Positions 54,148 to 63,183 of a DNA stretch of 64,000 nucleotides are shown one piece after another; position 1 is the stretch's first letter; every line of letters starts with the position of its first letter. Source of the stretch: Deltaproteobacteria bacterium (GTDB lineage: Bacteria; Bdellovibrionota; Bdellovibrionia; Bdellovibrionales; JAMPXM01); NCBI GenBank assembly GCA_017302795.1, contig JAFLCB010000011.1, positions 81,830 through 145,829 of the forward strand, in the 5' to 3' direction. The notes under the pieces are model-generated. The model was not told the origin of the DNA, did not search any database, and saw only the letters and a list, made by a program, of their open reading frames with translations. The position numbers and the translations under genes are program-made.

Positions 54148-55302
54148 ATGAATCTTCGTCTTAGATTGTCCAATGTAATTTGGTTGATGTCTTTCGCATC
54201 ACTTGCGCTGGTTACACAGGGCTACGCCGAATCGTCCGATGTGAAGCTGAAAGTCCTCATGCATTCGTTTATGACTGAAATGGAGAAACTTCGTCCCTAT
54301 CTGTCAACGGAAGAAAGTTTTGGAAATCCCAAAGCCCAGAAGACCATGACGGCAGCGATCGAAATGCTTCAGCACAAAGCGACAAGTGACACGCCAGAAA
54401 CCATCGAAAAAAATTCTGGCTTTCGATTGAACTACGGGATGTTAAAATATCATATTCGAAAAACGAAAGAGGCTTATGACCTGGGGGCACTAGAGCTTGC
54501 GCGCCAAAATTTGAACGCGACTGGTGCCATTTGCCTTGGTTGTCACTCGCAGCTCCCGAAACAAGACGGAAAGCCGGTTTTAGTTTGGGCTCAGCTAGAC
54601 AAGTCGAAAAAGTTAACGCTTGAAGCGGCCGAATATCTTTTTGTCATGCGGAACTTCGACGGTGCGCTAGCAGCCTATGATGAATTGGTGCAGGGTTTTC
54701 CGAAGAATAAGCTTGAAGCCAGTCAGCTTCCAGAGCTTTACCGAAGAAAACTGGCTCTTCTGGCGCGGGTTCAGCGTGATCCGGCTTTCGCAATCAAGAA
54801 CCTAAACAAAGACCTTTCGAATGCGAAACTTCCGGCTGATATTCGGGAGGAATTGAAATCTTGGATCGGCTATTTCCAGCAGTGGCAGAAAGAATCCGTC
54901 AACCCAGAGTCGCTTTCCACGGAAAAGCTATTGAAATATGTGAAAGAGAATATCCCGGAAGGAGTTGATCGGCGAATTGCTCCTGCGGATCCAGAGGTCG
55001 TGCGCTACCTTCGCCTCTCGGGCTTAATTTACGAACGCCTGCTGCGTGAGCCGGGCACTGCGATCTCACAAGAATTGGTCTTCCGGCTTGCCTTGATTGA
55101 AAAGCAATTGTCCAAGAAGTACTGGTACTCTTTGCACCAGGCTTATCTGCGCGAGTGCATTATTGGCTTTCCAAAGTCGGTAACGTCCAAGCTCTGTTTT
55201 GATACCTATGCAAAAGATATTGAAGAGCAGTTTGCAGGTCGGTCGCAGATTCCGCCCGGCGCACAATCAACAATCGACTCTCTTAAAAAGTATGTCGAAT
55301 AG
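54148..55302 (+). CDS. Exported CxxCH (single-haem) protein, paralogue of the gene at 50477
   Basis: 384 aa with a signal peptide (LSNVIWLMSFASLALVTQGYA). The haem motif is CLGCHSQLPK at about residues 129-133 within a helical bundle, preceded by KEAYDLGALELARQNLNATG. The C-terminal part resembles TPR helices (YLFVMRNFDGALAAYDELV). Two further cysteines lie near the C-terminus (RECIIGF and KLCFDTY), where they could pair. Like its paralogue it is probably periplasmic. Function unknown. Confidence 0.78.
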   Translation: MNLRLRLSNVIWLMSFASLALVTQGYAESSDVKLKVLMHSFMTEMEKLRPYLSTEESFGNPKAQKTMTAAIEMLQHKATSDTPETIEKNSGFRLNYGMLKYHIRKTKEAYDLGALELARQNLNATGAICLGCHSQLPKQDGKPVLVWAQLDKSKKLTLEAAEYLFVMRNFDGALAAYDELVQGFPKNKLEASQLPELYRRKLALLARVQRDPAFAIKNLNKDLSNAKLPADIREELKSWIGYFQQWQKESVNPESLSTEKLLKYVKENIPEGVDRRIAPADPEVVRYLRLSGLIYERLLREPGTAISQELVFRLALIEKQLSKKYWYSLHQAYLRECIIGFPKSVTSKLCFDTYAKDIEEQFAGRSQIPPGAQSTIDSLKKYVE

Positions 55303-55322
55303 TCACAAGCGGGTAGGGAAGG

Positions 55323-55502
55323 TTAGACTTTCAAGAGGGAAGCCCAGTCGTCTCCTTCGGCTACCTGTTTGATCGCTTGATTTCGAGTTTCTAGAAATTT
55401 TCTTAAATGGAGTTTGATGAAAGGGTCCGCTATGGCCCCAAGCACGCCGAGCGGACATTTGAATCGGAACACATCTCTCATTAGCGTGCCGCCGTTTTTC
55501 TT
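55323..55502 (-). pseudogene. C-terminal remnant of an SRPBCC-fold protein
   Basis: A minus-strand frame too short for most gene finders, ending in TAA at 55323-55325. It reads GGTLMRDVFRFKCPLG, then ADPFIKLHLRKFLETRNQAIKQVAE, the typical last strand and long helix of SRPBCC/polyketide-cyclase proteins (GGTxMxDxVxFxxPLG ... RN..IK..AE). The domain's first two thirds are gone. Its internal ATG (55479-55481) shares TAATG with the upstream small membrane gene, so a 52-aa peptide could still be made. Confidence 0.65.
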
Positions 55503-55753
55503 TTCAGAATGGCAACAAAAGCGGCGGCTGATGTCGAGCCGATAATTGCAGTGCAGGCACTAAAAACTGCCACCAAGGTCAATAACCCGAATTCATCAAA
55601 CGTCAGAAGTAGGTAGCTAAGGATCAATGCCGCGGGAGTGACAACGGCTGCAATCGTCACCCCGACAGACTCGTGCTTGGGGGGCAAAAAAAAGAGAAAG
55701 AGACCGCTGATCGTGAACGATACTACGAGGATGACTAAGAGTGAAAGTTGCAT
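55481..55753 (-). CDS. Small membrane protein
   Basis: 90 aa from the ATG at 55751-55753; a TTG at 55787-55789 would add twelve residues. Three hydrophobic helices with short loops (LSLLVILVVSFTISGLFLFFL, VTIAAVVTPAALILSYLLLTF, LLTLVAVFSACTAIIGS) and a basic tail (LKRKTAAR). Probably inner-membrane. Family unknown. The ribosome site is weak. Its 3' end overlaps the SRPBCC remnant in another frame, so its stop region may be the product of a recombination. Confidence 0.55.
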   Translation of the reverse strand: MQLSLLVILVVSFTISGLFLFFLPPKHESVGVTIAAVVTPAALILSYLLLTFDEFGLLTLVAVFSACTAIIGSTSAAAFVAILKRKTAAR

Positions 55754-56165
55754 GATGAGACGAATAGGCTCTTTACGCGAATCGGTCAATCAGGCATCGC
55801 ACAGGGTGTAGCAGGTTTGATAATGGCTCTTTTTGGCGGTGTTGCCGGTCCAAAATAGGAAACTAGGTTTGGTGCCATTTTGGATGTCGAAAGTCTCAGT
55901 CATCCTGTCTGACAAAGTTCGGATGTACCGAACCTTACAACCGATCGATTCAGCTATGGATATAGAATTGCAGCGCCCGGCTTTGCGGGCACTGTGTGTT
56001 CGTTTGCGACTGAGAGGAAGGGCTGGGGCGATGATTTCATTTTGTTTAAGAGGAAAAATTCCCCGGTTCGTTCGAAAGTTGGGACGGGAGGCGGTCTTCG
56101 ATTTGAATTAGCTATTTCGACGAGGAATTTTTCTTTTTTAACACCTAATTTGAAGAGGTCGGCAC
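55754..56165. other. Intergenic region
   Basis: About 410 bases between divergent genes. A hairpin GCCCG / CGGGC with six-base loop lies at 55975-55990. A 92-codon frame (55833-56111) shows no ribosome site, domain or signal peptide and is not considered a gene. Promoters for the flanking genes are expected but not resolved. Confidence 0.4.
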
Positions 56166-56747
56166 ATGCCTAATTTTAAAGTTTTTAATGGTTCAAAATT
56201 GATTCTGGGTTTCATAACTGCTCTTGCGAGCAGTCAGTTTGCTTATGGCCAGGAGGAATCGGTTTTCAATAGAGACGAACTCGCACGGCGCGTCGGGCAG
56301 GGCAAACCTTCGGTCGGTGTCATGCTGGGAGTGGCAAACGCAGAAGGTGCATTCGAGAGCGGTATGAACTACGGACTGGAGGCGAGCTTTCAGTTTTCCG
56401 TCCCTTACAGCGCGATTCTTGAGCTAAGTGGATATTCGGCAGATCGAAGTACGTCTGAACCAGGACTGACCCGCACAAAATTACTGGCGAAAGTCATGTA
56501 CAACTTCGCCGGAACAACTCCTGTAATTCGCTATAGCTACGCCGGCGTGGGATTGGGACCCATTTATGATAATGTGGGTGATGAGAAAAAGTGGAACGTT
56601 GGGCTTGCACCGCAAATTGGATTCGATATTCCGCTTGGCGACGAAGCTGCTAACTTCTCGCTTGGCGCAAATGTCGCGATTTTGCTAGTGACGGGCGGAA
56701 GTCCGAGTTCAACTTCAGCAAGCGGAGTAGCTAAGTACTGGTTCTAA
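56166..56747 (+). CDS. Outer-membrane beta-barrel protein (porin-like)
   Basis: 193 aa with a signal peptide (LILGFITALASSQFAYG). The mature part alternates polar and hydrophobic residues as in an eight-stranded barrel (VGVMLGVANAEGAF, GLEASFQFSV, KLLAKVMYNF, IRYSYAGVGLGPIYD, FSLGANVAILLV) and ends in Phe (KYWF), the usual C-terminal signal for outer-membrane insertion. Probably a small structural barrel of the OmpW/OmpX size class; no further class can be named. Confidence 0.82.
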   Translation: MPNFKVFNGSKLILGFITALASSQFAYGQEESVFNRDELARRVGQGKPSVGVMLGVANAEGAFESGMNYGLEASFQFSVPYSAILELSGYSADRSTSEPGLTRTKLLAKVMYNFAGTTPVIRYSYAGVGLGPIYDNVGDEKKWNVGLAPQIGFDIPLGDEAANFSLGANVAILLVTGGSPSSTSASGVAKYWF

Positions 56748-56749
56748 TT

Positions 56750-56807
56750 CCGGTGTCGACAAGTGCGGCGCCGCCTCGGCGGTACCGCACGGTTTCTTTA
56801 ACACCGG
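56750..56807. terminator. Nested inverted repeat, probable bidirectional terminator
   Basis: Between convergent genes. Inner hairpin: GTGCGG (56763-56768) pairs with CCGCAC (56785-56790), continuing with CCGCC/GGCGG after two mismatches; a T-rich run (GGTTTCTTT) follows. Outer arms CCGGTGT (56750-56756) and ACACCGG (56801-56807) enclose it. Confidence 0.6.
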
Positions 56808-56809
56808 GG

Positions 56810-57783
56810 TCAGTTGACTCTGACAAACGAGCCTTCGCATCGCATCTTTATACGTGAAAAGTTTTGAATCTTATCGAAGACATTCACAGTTGTCGGATCC
56901 ACAGATCGCTCGTAGTATCGTCCCAGAGGCACTGGCGCGAGCATGCGTGTTAGTAGTTCCCAGGAAACTTCGTTCCACGTTACGACCCTCTGATTCAGAG
57001 CAGTCTCCAGTTTTTGCCCCATCAGCAAAGCTCGATCAACGTTTGTAACTGAATCGGCGTTCCAGCCCAAATGAGTCTTAACGCCTTGTGTCCAACGATG
57101 AGCAGACGAAAATCACCTTCACTTCCTGGTGCAATATCGACGGTGTAGCCCGAAATTATCTGAGCTTTGACGATCCCGTAGGTCCGCACAGTCGTTTCGT
57201 GGATGTAAGCACCGGAAACAAATCGGCGCAGAAGGTGCTCATCAAAATCTCGACGCTTCAGTACTCCGCGATTCAAGGCTGTCTCGAGTTTTCGTCCCCA
57301 GGTGGCGGCGAACTTGATGTTTTCCGAATCTGAATTGTAGCCCAGCTGAGATGTAAATCCCTCGGGGCCAAGAACCGCGAGGCGGAAATCACGACCGCTG
57401 GCGGGCATGATCGAAACCCGGTAACCGGTGATCGCTTGCGCCTGAAGGACCTGAAAGGCCTTTTCTGTTGAGGGCTCAGCATAGCCATTTCTTGGTGCAT
57501 CAGCGACCAAACGTCCTAGCAAATGATTGGTCACGTCCGCCCATTGGACTGCGCCCGAATTCAGCGCAAGCTCAAGTTTTCGTCCCCAGGTCGCAGCGGT
57601 TTCAAGGTTCCTCGAGTCTGAGTTATAGCCAGTCATTCTTTGAATAGCGCCATCCGGACTGATCACGACCAGTGTGAAATTTCCGCCTGTCGCTGGGAGG
57701 ATCGAAACTTTGTAGTCAGCCCTTTGCGCGATCGCAACGGAGGAAAGTAGAAAGATAACTAGAGCGGACGCAAATTTCTTCAT
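56810..57783 (-). pseudogene. Secreted three-repeat protein broken by a one-base deletion
   Basis: Start at the ATG 57781-57783 (gggg upstream), with a signal peptide (FASALVIFLLSSVAIA). Three repeats of about 78 residues follow, each with the order YxVSIxPA(T/S)GxxFxLxV, GYNSDS, AATWGRKLExALN, HLLxRL. In repeat 3 the frame breaks at GGACAC near 57089-57094: adding one A (GGAACAC) gives GTQGVKTHLGWNADSV, which restores the repeat and leads on through LLMGQKLETALN to the stop at 56810-56812. The uninterrupted product would be about 324 aa. Family unknown; probably periplasmic. Confidence 0.75.
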
Positions 57784-58027
57784 ATTGTTCCCCGTAAGCA
57801 ACAGGTTATTATTCAACCAATTGGCTTTTTGCAGATTTTGGACCGCCTTTGCATGGTTGTCATACCCGGCTTGAGGCTATTGGAAGAATTACGGAAAACT
57901 AAGGAGCTTTCGTGGCGCCAGGATTGGCACTTCGTGTACGTAGAGTGGCACTTGCTCATCACCGATTGAGTTCAATTATTGCCAATGCGGAATTAGTGTT
58001 GTCTTGGTTTTGCATTGCTCATTGGGC

Positions 58028-59091
58028 ATGAGTTTTTCTTTCCACGCTTCATCGGTTATATCGCTATTGGCAGCTGTACTTGTTTTGTACTCTGGTAGCG
58101 GGGTGGCTCATGGTTCTGCCGGTGACTGTGAGAGCTCATTTGCTTTGTCTCAGCCGCGGGGCAATGCGCACTTATTCGCAATGTCTGAATCTCAAAAGAA
58201 GGAATTTGAAAAGCCTGCCATTATGCCATTAGTTTTGTGTCAAAGGCCGACTTTGCGGCGAAGTTTGGGGTCCCCCCACCGAGATACTTGCCCAAGGAAA
58301 CATCCGGAAAAGTTCTGTTCACTCAAGATATCGTAAGGCATTTGCTGCCACCTACCGGGCCTCTAAAATTTGTGTCAATCAAAAGGGAACATCTGGATTC
58401 TAGGCTTTTTACGATTGGGTCTCAGTTAGAGGCTAGGTCCGGTCCCGATTTTGTCCAATTAACCTCGACGGATATTTATCTTTGGTCCAGGTCTTCGAGA
58501 GGTGGAAAGTTTGGGATCGTCAAGTTGGCCTATGTCGATGGCGGAATTCCTGTGGCCGTCAAGACTCCCATCGGAGTTGATCCAATTCCTGAGATATTTT
58601 CGGCTGTGTTGCTTTCTGAATTGGGTGTTGGTCCTAAATTCAGAGGAGTAGTTTTCGACGGAACTCGCTTTTCCTACGCGATGGAAATCATCCCCGGAGA
58701 TTTCGTAATATCGGAAAATATAAGTTATAAATCTCTCTTACAAAGAGAAAAAATTCTTAACCGCCTTGCCGAGTTCAACATCACAGGGCATCTTGACTAT
58801 CAAGACTATAAGACCCCGGACGGCGAACTACGGGTGATTGACGCTAGTACATATATTGAACAATATTTGTCGATTTCCAAAAGCACTCAATTTCGAATGA
58901 TCGATCTCCACCTTCTTCGTGTGGTTTTCATAGATTGTCCGCTGGATGTCGCGGTAAAGTACCTGTCGAAATTGAAAGATAGAGACCCAGTGTTTTTCAG
59001 TAAGATAAAGCACGAGTACGGCAGCATGCATTATGCGGATGTAAATGATCCTATTAGGCGAAAAACCCTCGACGACTTGCTAGAGCGCTAG
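58028..59091 (+). pseudogene. Second exported kinase-fold protein, interrupted by a one-base shift
   Basis: The ATG at 58028 (M-S-F-S-F) gives a signal peptide (VISLLAAVLVLYSGSGVAHG). The frame runs to ESQKKEFEK, and a missing A in the AAAA run at about 58209-58213 would carry it into KACHYAISFVSKADFAAKFG and the long frame ending at 59091. The latter has kinase-like marks: IPVAVKTP (Lys), LGVGPKFRGVVFDG, YAMEIIPGDF (hinge), HLDYQDYKTPDGELRVIDAS (catalytic-loop and DFG-like Asp). It is a paralogue of the protein at 46731. The GTG at 58237 could start a shorter cytosolic form. Confidence 0.7.
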
Positions 59092-59262
59092 TTTGTCAAA
59101 GCGACATTTTTCGTCACAGTATTTCTTCAATTGGATTTAACAACGCCGCCATATTTAAAAAACTTCGCCTGAAGTTTGCATTTCCGAAGCAGTCAGTTTG
59201 CATTGACGGTCAGTCGGCCCTTTTTCCGACCTGACCCATCTGATCTGAGGAGACTCCACAAA

Positions 59263-60542
59263 ATGACTATCAAATACGTGTCGAATCAGTTTCGTCTTTC
59301 GAAGATCTTGTTTCTTTTCTTCTTTCTTTTCATCGCAGTTTGCTGACTGCGGGTCGACCGGCCATAGCGGGTGGGATATTCACCTGTGAGGGGCAATTTG
59401 TTGAGTCGAATGGTCGAGAGACTGCAGGTCATGAAATCGGTGCGGTGATGACAGAACTCGGCTTTAGAGTAACGACAACAAACCAATTCGGTCATAGGTA
59501 CGCCGGCTTTGATCGCACCGTTTCGATTGATGGACGCGAGATTTCGATTTTTGTTATTCCGCGACTAGAAAATTCTTTTCGAGCGGTGGACGCAAATAAG
59601 CTTAATGGACATCGAAGTTGGGTGGTCGACCAGAGTGTGCCTGTGCTAAGCATCAGCTTCACTTCGCCGACAAACGGTGCAGGTCAAAGCCAAGTTGCTT
59701 CCTTCACCCCGGCGTCGGTGGCTGCACTCAACGCCAAGATTCGTCTTGCGGTCGATAAAACGCGCGCCGCAGTTAAGACTTTCCAAACTGATAGTTTTGA
59801 ATTTACTACTCCCGAGAGCTCGCCGTTTTCGGTCGTGGATACTGATTTGCAGTATCGGTCGGGGAGTGATTTGAATCGAAGCGTGGTTATCAGAGCCGAT
59901 TCAAATGGCCGGTTTCTTGTTTTTCTGGAAAATCTAGTCGACGCACTTTCCCTATCTAAAAACGAGTTTCGGGCGAGCCGGGCGTCGACTCCAAAGACCG
60001 CGCCGATTGACCACCGAACTGAAGTTGTCGACGGAACACCCTACCGCGAAATCAAAAGAAATGGTTTTCAAACGAAGCGGCAAACTCGTAGCGATGATGA
60101 GGTCGTGAAAAAGGAATTAGCGGCGCTTGAACGGGCCGGTAAGTTGGGCTTTGATGCTCGCATGAAGATGGAAGATGCGCTTCGTCGAATTGACGCTGAG
60201 GTTGATTCACTTGCGATCAATCCTGGCGCCTATTTAACGCTGCGACCGAATGGACCAGAAAAATTAGGCACAGAGCTCTTCGCTCTGGTTAGGCGTCTGG
60301 ATGATCGTGCCTTAAATGCCTATATGAAGACTCTAAAGATCGGCGAAACCGCCGATGTCGGGCAGATAGTTCGTCATCGAATTATTTATTTCCGTCAGCT
60401 GCGCGATCACGGTGATGAACACCTCCTGCAGGTCATTCGTACTTTCATAGAACCGGAACTTGGCTTCGATGCTTATTTGAAAGCTTGGGAGTATCGTGTG
60501 AATGGAGTTTCAAGTTCATTTTCGCGCATGCCTGAACAGTGA
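59263..60542 (+). pseudogene. Secreted protein gene interrupted just after its signal peptide
   Basis: An ATG at 59263 (gaggag upstream) starts a strong signal peptide, LSKILFLFFFLFIAV, that stops at a TGA (59344-59346). One added T in the TTT at 59339-59341 would continue it into LLTAGRPAIAGGIFTCEG and the 400-codon frame ending at 60542. The mature part is alpha/beta with RRTVSIDGREISIFVIPRL-like strands (DRTVSIDGREISIF), a coiled-coil region (KKELAALERAGKLGFDARMKM) and a helical end (HRIIYFRQLRDHGDEHLLQVI). Family not recognised. As written, only a TTG at 59340 could start the body, without a leader. Confidence 0.65.
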
Positions 60543-60560
60543 AAACTAATTGCGAGAACG

Positions 60561-60652
60561 TTAGTTTGTCAGACCTGAGAGCAGAGAGAATAGAAATTGA
60601 AATGTTTGTTTCGCGCGTGCGCGAACGTCGTGTTTGCTTTCCGGGCCTGAGG
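60561..60652 (-). pseudogene. C-terminal remnant of a TetR-family regulator
   Basis: The minus strand reads KHDVRARAKQTFQFLF, then SLLSGLTN and TAA (60561-60563). This matches the C-terminus of the intact TetR gene at 62516 (HVRAKQTFQFLF then SLVSGLTG), including a 35-base identical stretch. Upstream the similarity ends, so only about 30 codons survive. The 347-base interval 60543-60889 holds no other supportable gene; a 61-codon plus-strand frame and a 120-codon minus-strand frame there are rejected. Confidence 0.65.
60583..60617 (+). repeat. 35-bp repeat, copy 1 (in TetR remnant)
   Basis: Identical to 62538-62572. It starts AGAGAGAATAGAAATTG and ends TTTCGCGCG. The copy at 62538 lies in the 3' end of the intact TetR gene. 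The flanking 15 bases are also similar, which fits duplication of a TetR 3' end. Confidence 0.75.
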
Positions 60653-60889
60653 CGCGGGCAAAACTTGCCAACTAAAATACTTCCGCAAGACTTCCATCCC
60701 GCGAAACTTGAGGCGTGTCAGTAGCACGCTGCGCCTGGCGAAGAAGTGCCAATGATTGCCGAGATGCAAGACTATGACACGACTGGAAGTTTGATTCCAA
60801 CTTCGCGGGGCTTTTTGATGGAATCGGTTGACGAAAACCAAATAGCGGTCGAAGTTACGGCTCTCTAACTGACTTTGAAGGGCGAGACG

Positions 60890-61531
60890 ATGTTTAATTT
60901 CGCTGTAGCCGGAACTCTCGAGCGCTATCAACCCATTCAGCGCGAGCCTGCGATCCGTCCCGTCGATCAGGCAAGGGCCGCGAAAAAGGTCGGCAGCTTA
61001 GAGACTGGAAATGAAGACGTGAATTTCGAATTTCCAGAGGAGAGCCCGCAGACTTTGCCCACAAAGCCGCTTGCGGTGAGGGGCTATGTTACGAATGCAT
61101 CTTCCAGCCAGCCCCAGCAAAGAAAACGGGCCTGGATCGTTGCGGATCTCATGACGAAGTCTGTGAAGACATTGCGGAGTCATGATTCGATTTCAACCGC
61201 AAAGACTCTTCTCGAGGGAAGTGGCTTTCGACACATTCCAATCATTAACACAACGAAGTTAATAGAGGGATTGGTCTCGGATCGGGATCTCTTGCGTCAA
61301 AGCACGGATATCGTAAGTGCGCCGTTGGCGCCGATTTCCACCATCATGACAACGCGAGTACTTACTTGCTTTCCCGAAACCCCTCTTCGTCTGGCCGCAC
61401 ACACAATGCTAGAAGAAGGCTTTTCATCGCTGCCAGTGGTCGATCCCCAGGGTGTCCTTCTTGGGATCCTGACCACGGGTGATATCTTAAAGGCGTTGGT
61501 GAATGAGGCGCCCGTCGAAATCTGGGCCTAG
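60890..61531 (+). CDS. CBS-domain pair protein
   Basis: 213 aa from the ATG at 60890 (aagggcgag upstream). Residues 85-213 hold two CBS motifs: WIVADLMTKSVKTLRSHDSISTAKTLLEGSGFRHIPII and ISTIMTTRVLTCFPETPLRLAAHTMLEEGFSSLPVVDPQGVLLGILTTGDIL. CBS pairs bind adenosine nucleotides and regulate partner proteins. The N-terminal 80 residues are hydrophilic and unstructured-looking. The tandem universal stress protein gene follows 103 bases downstream in the same direction, a common pairing in stress-response loci. Confidence 0.9.
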   Translation: MFNFAVAGTLERYQPIQREPAIRPVDQARAAKKVGSLETGNEDVNFEFPEESPQTLPTKPLAVRGYVTNASSSQPQQRKRAWIVADLMTKSVKTLRSHDSISTAKTLLEGSGFRHIPIINTTKLIEGLVSDRDLLRQSTDIVSAPLAPISTIMTTRVLTCFPETPLRLAAHTMLEEGFSSLPVVDPQGVLLGILTTGDILKALVNEAPVEIWA

Positions 61532-61634
61532 TCGCGCTTTACGGTTGGTTTGATTTATGAGTCCCGATGTGCTCGAGTAGAGTGCGGGTTTTGAAGCGAC
61601 TGGCATCTGTCTATAGACAATAGAGAGGGTAGAA

Positions 61635-62519
61635 ATGAATGCACTTTGGCTTGTTGACATTTTTGACAAGGATTTTAAATCGTACGATGAGGTAGCAAAT
61701 ACTTTGCGCGGCCTTGGTTTTAGTCAAGACGATCAGATTTGGTGCACGTACCTGGCGCAGGAAAGCGAACCAAATTTAAACCTTGCCTATGATGTTCCAA
61801 AGGCCGACCGCCTGACGAAATTGCCCGAAGGTATGCTTGCGAAGCGAATTGCGAGCCTTAAATTAAAAGGCCTGCGGGTTTTACCTTCCGTCATTTCGAC
61901 TCCTGGCATTTCAATGAAGTCTGGCGCAGATCGAGTTGTTGCCGACGCCAAAACAAAAAATGCCGACCTGATCGTGCTTCAAACACATAGCCGCAAAGGC
62001 TTTAAGCGACTATTGCTAGGAAGCTTTGCCGAGACGCTGATCCATCGTTCACCGGTGTCTTTGCTCATCTTAAATCCAAAAACAAAAGCAAAGACCTCAG
62101 TGAAGCGAATCGTTTACGCAACGGACCTGGCAAAATCAGCGGACAAATCAGTCCTTAAGGCGGCCGAGTATGCTAAGCGTGCACGCGCCGAACTTCGCTT
62201 GGTCCACGTTCCACTGCCTTCCTATGACGTTAAGTTTGCGGGCCAAGATCCTGAAGTTGATGCTTATCGTAAGTCTGTTCCTAAGCGCCTGTCGCAACTG
62301 GTAAAGATCGCTTCCGCGGGCGGGCTAAAGGTCGACTCTGTTATCGCAAAGCCGAATAAGCCGATCTCTGAAGCAATTGATTTCGAAGCAAAGCGTTTCA
62401 AGGCAGATCTAACGGCCATGAGATCGGATACTGGACCAGTCGAGTCGCTCTTCTTGGGAAGCGTTGGAAGAAGTCTTGTGCGTCTTTCGACACGACCGGT
62501 TTTAATTTTACGGGATTAG
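61635..62519 (+). CDS. Tandem universal stress protein, paralogue of the gene at 2040
   Basis: 294 aa with gagaggg ahead of the ATG. It shares its N-terminus (NALWLVDIFDKDFKS) and many blocks with the protein at 2040: GLGF, DQIWCTYLAQE, SGADRV, THSRKGFKRLLLGSFAETLIHRSPVSLLILNP and the second domain RIVYATDLAKSADKS ... LFLGSVGRSLVR. The ATP-loop pattern is THSRKGF...GS, again not fully canonical. It follows the CBS gene and its stop overlaps that of the convergent TetR gene by four bases. Confidence 0.9.
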   Translation: MNALWLVDIFDKDFKSYDEVANTLRGLGFSQDDQIWCTYLAQESEPNLNLAYDVPKADRLTKLPEGMLAKRIASLKLKGLRVLPSVISTPGISMKSGADRVVADAKTKNADLIVLQTHSRKGFKRLLLGSFAETLIHRSPVSLLILNPKTKAKTSVKRIVYATDLAKSADKSVLKAAEYAKRARAELRLVHVPLPSYDVKFAGQDPEVDAYRKSVPKRLSQLVKIASAGGLKVDSVIAKPNKPISEAIDFEAKRFKADLTAMRSDTGPVESLFLGSVGRSLVRLSTRPVLILRD

Positions 62520-63106
62520 CCTGTCAAACCGGAGACCAGAGAGAATAGAAATTGAAATGTTTGTTTCGCGCGGACGTGGACATCGTCCGTGTTTTTCGAA
62601 GTTGCAACGCGATGAGCGTAGCCCATCCGCATCGTTAGAATGAACTCTGTTAGTAACTCTGCTTGTTCTTTTGTTAGCCCGAGAATATCTACGAGCGTCT
62701 TTGTGGATTTTGACAGCCACTGCTTTTCATGTTTGAGGATCACTTCGCCGATCGGATTCCTTGTCCCGCGATATCGGAAATAGAGCTGAATGATCACGGG
62801 GTTTAAATCGACAGATGTAAATAGAAAATCGGTTCCTTCTTCCGCCAGGCGCTGAAGGTCGGCTTTAGTTTTGGGGATCTCCGTCAATTTTACTCTGGCG
62901 AAATGGCTTGCCAGCACATCTGCTGCATATTCAATGAGCGCCGATTTTTCGTTCCCAATATATTCATAAATCCAAGCGCGAGACACACCGGCCTTTCGCG
63001 CAACTTTGGAATGGGTCACGCCCCCAAGGCCTTCGGCCTCTATCACTTCAAGAGCGGCGATCGACACGCTAAGTTGCTTCTGTTCCTTGGAACTTATCGC
63101 CGACAC
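62516..63106 (-). CDS. TetR-family regulator
   Basis: 196 aa. The N-terminal TetR HTH is clear: AALEVIEAEGLGGVTHSKVARKAGVSRAWIYEYIGNEKSALIEYA. The C-terminal ligand-binding part is all-helical (FLFTSVDLNPVIIQLYFRYRG, ELLTEFILTMRMGYAHRV). Its 3' end carries the 35-bp repeat also found at 60583. Convergent with the stress-protein gene, divergent from the YebB-like gene at 63184. Target genes are unknown; the divergent gene is a natural candidate. Confidence 0.92.
   Translation of the reverse strand: MSAISSKEQKQLSVSIAALEVIEAEGLGGVTHSKVARKAGVSRAWIYEYIGNEKSALIEYAADVLASHFARVKLTEIPKTKADLQRLAEEGTDFLFTSVDLNPVIIQLYFRYRGTRNPIGEVILKHEKQWLSKSTKTLVDILGLTKEQAELLTEFILTMRMGYAHRVATSKNTDDVHVRAKQTFQFLFSLVSGLTG
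62538..62572 (+). repeat. 35-bp repeat, copy 2 (in intact TetR gene)
   Basis: Second copy of the sequence at 60583-60617. Here it encodes part of the TetR C-terminus on the minus strand. Confidence 0.75.
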
Positions 63107-63183
63107 AAAGCACTCATTTCTGTTGGGACTATCTCTGGGCTTCCCCTAAGGCTGACATTATCTTAGAGCCAAAGGAAGGTCCC

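Noticed and set aside
55833..56111. 92-codon plus-strand frame in the intergenic region
   Set aside because: No ribosome site, signal peptide or domain; composition resembles random sequence rich in Arg and Leu.
60539..60724. 61-codon plus-strand frame overlapping the previous stop (GTGA)
   Set aside because: It is antisense to the TetR remnant and the repeat, lacks a signal or domain, and is explained by that remnant.
60569..60931. 120-codon minus-strand frame
   Set aside because: It runs in a different frame from the TetR-like ending and shows no domain; its reading of the shared repeat does not match the TetR protein.
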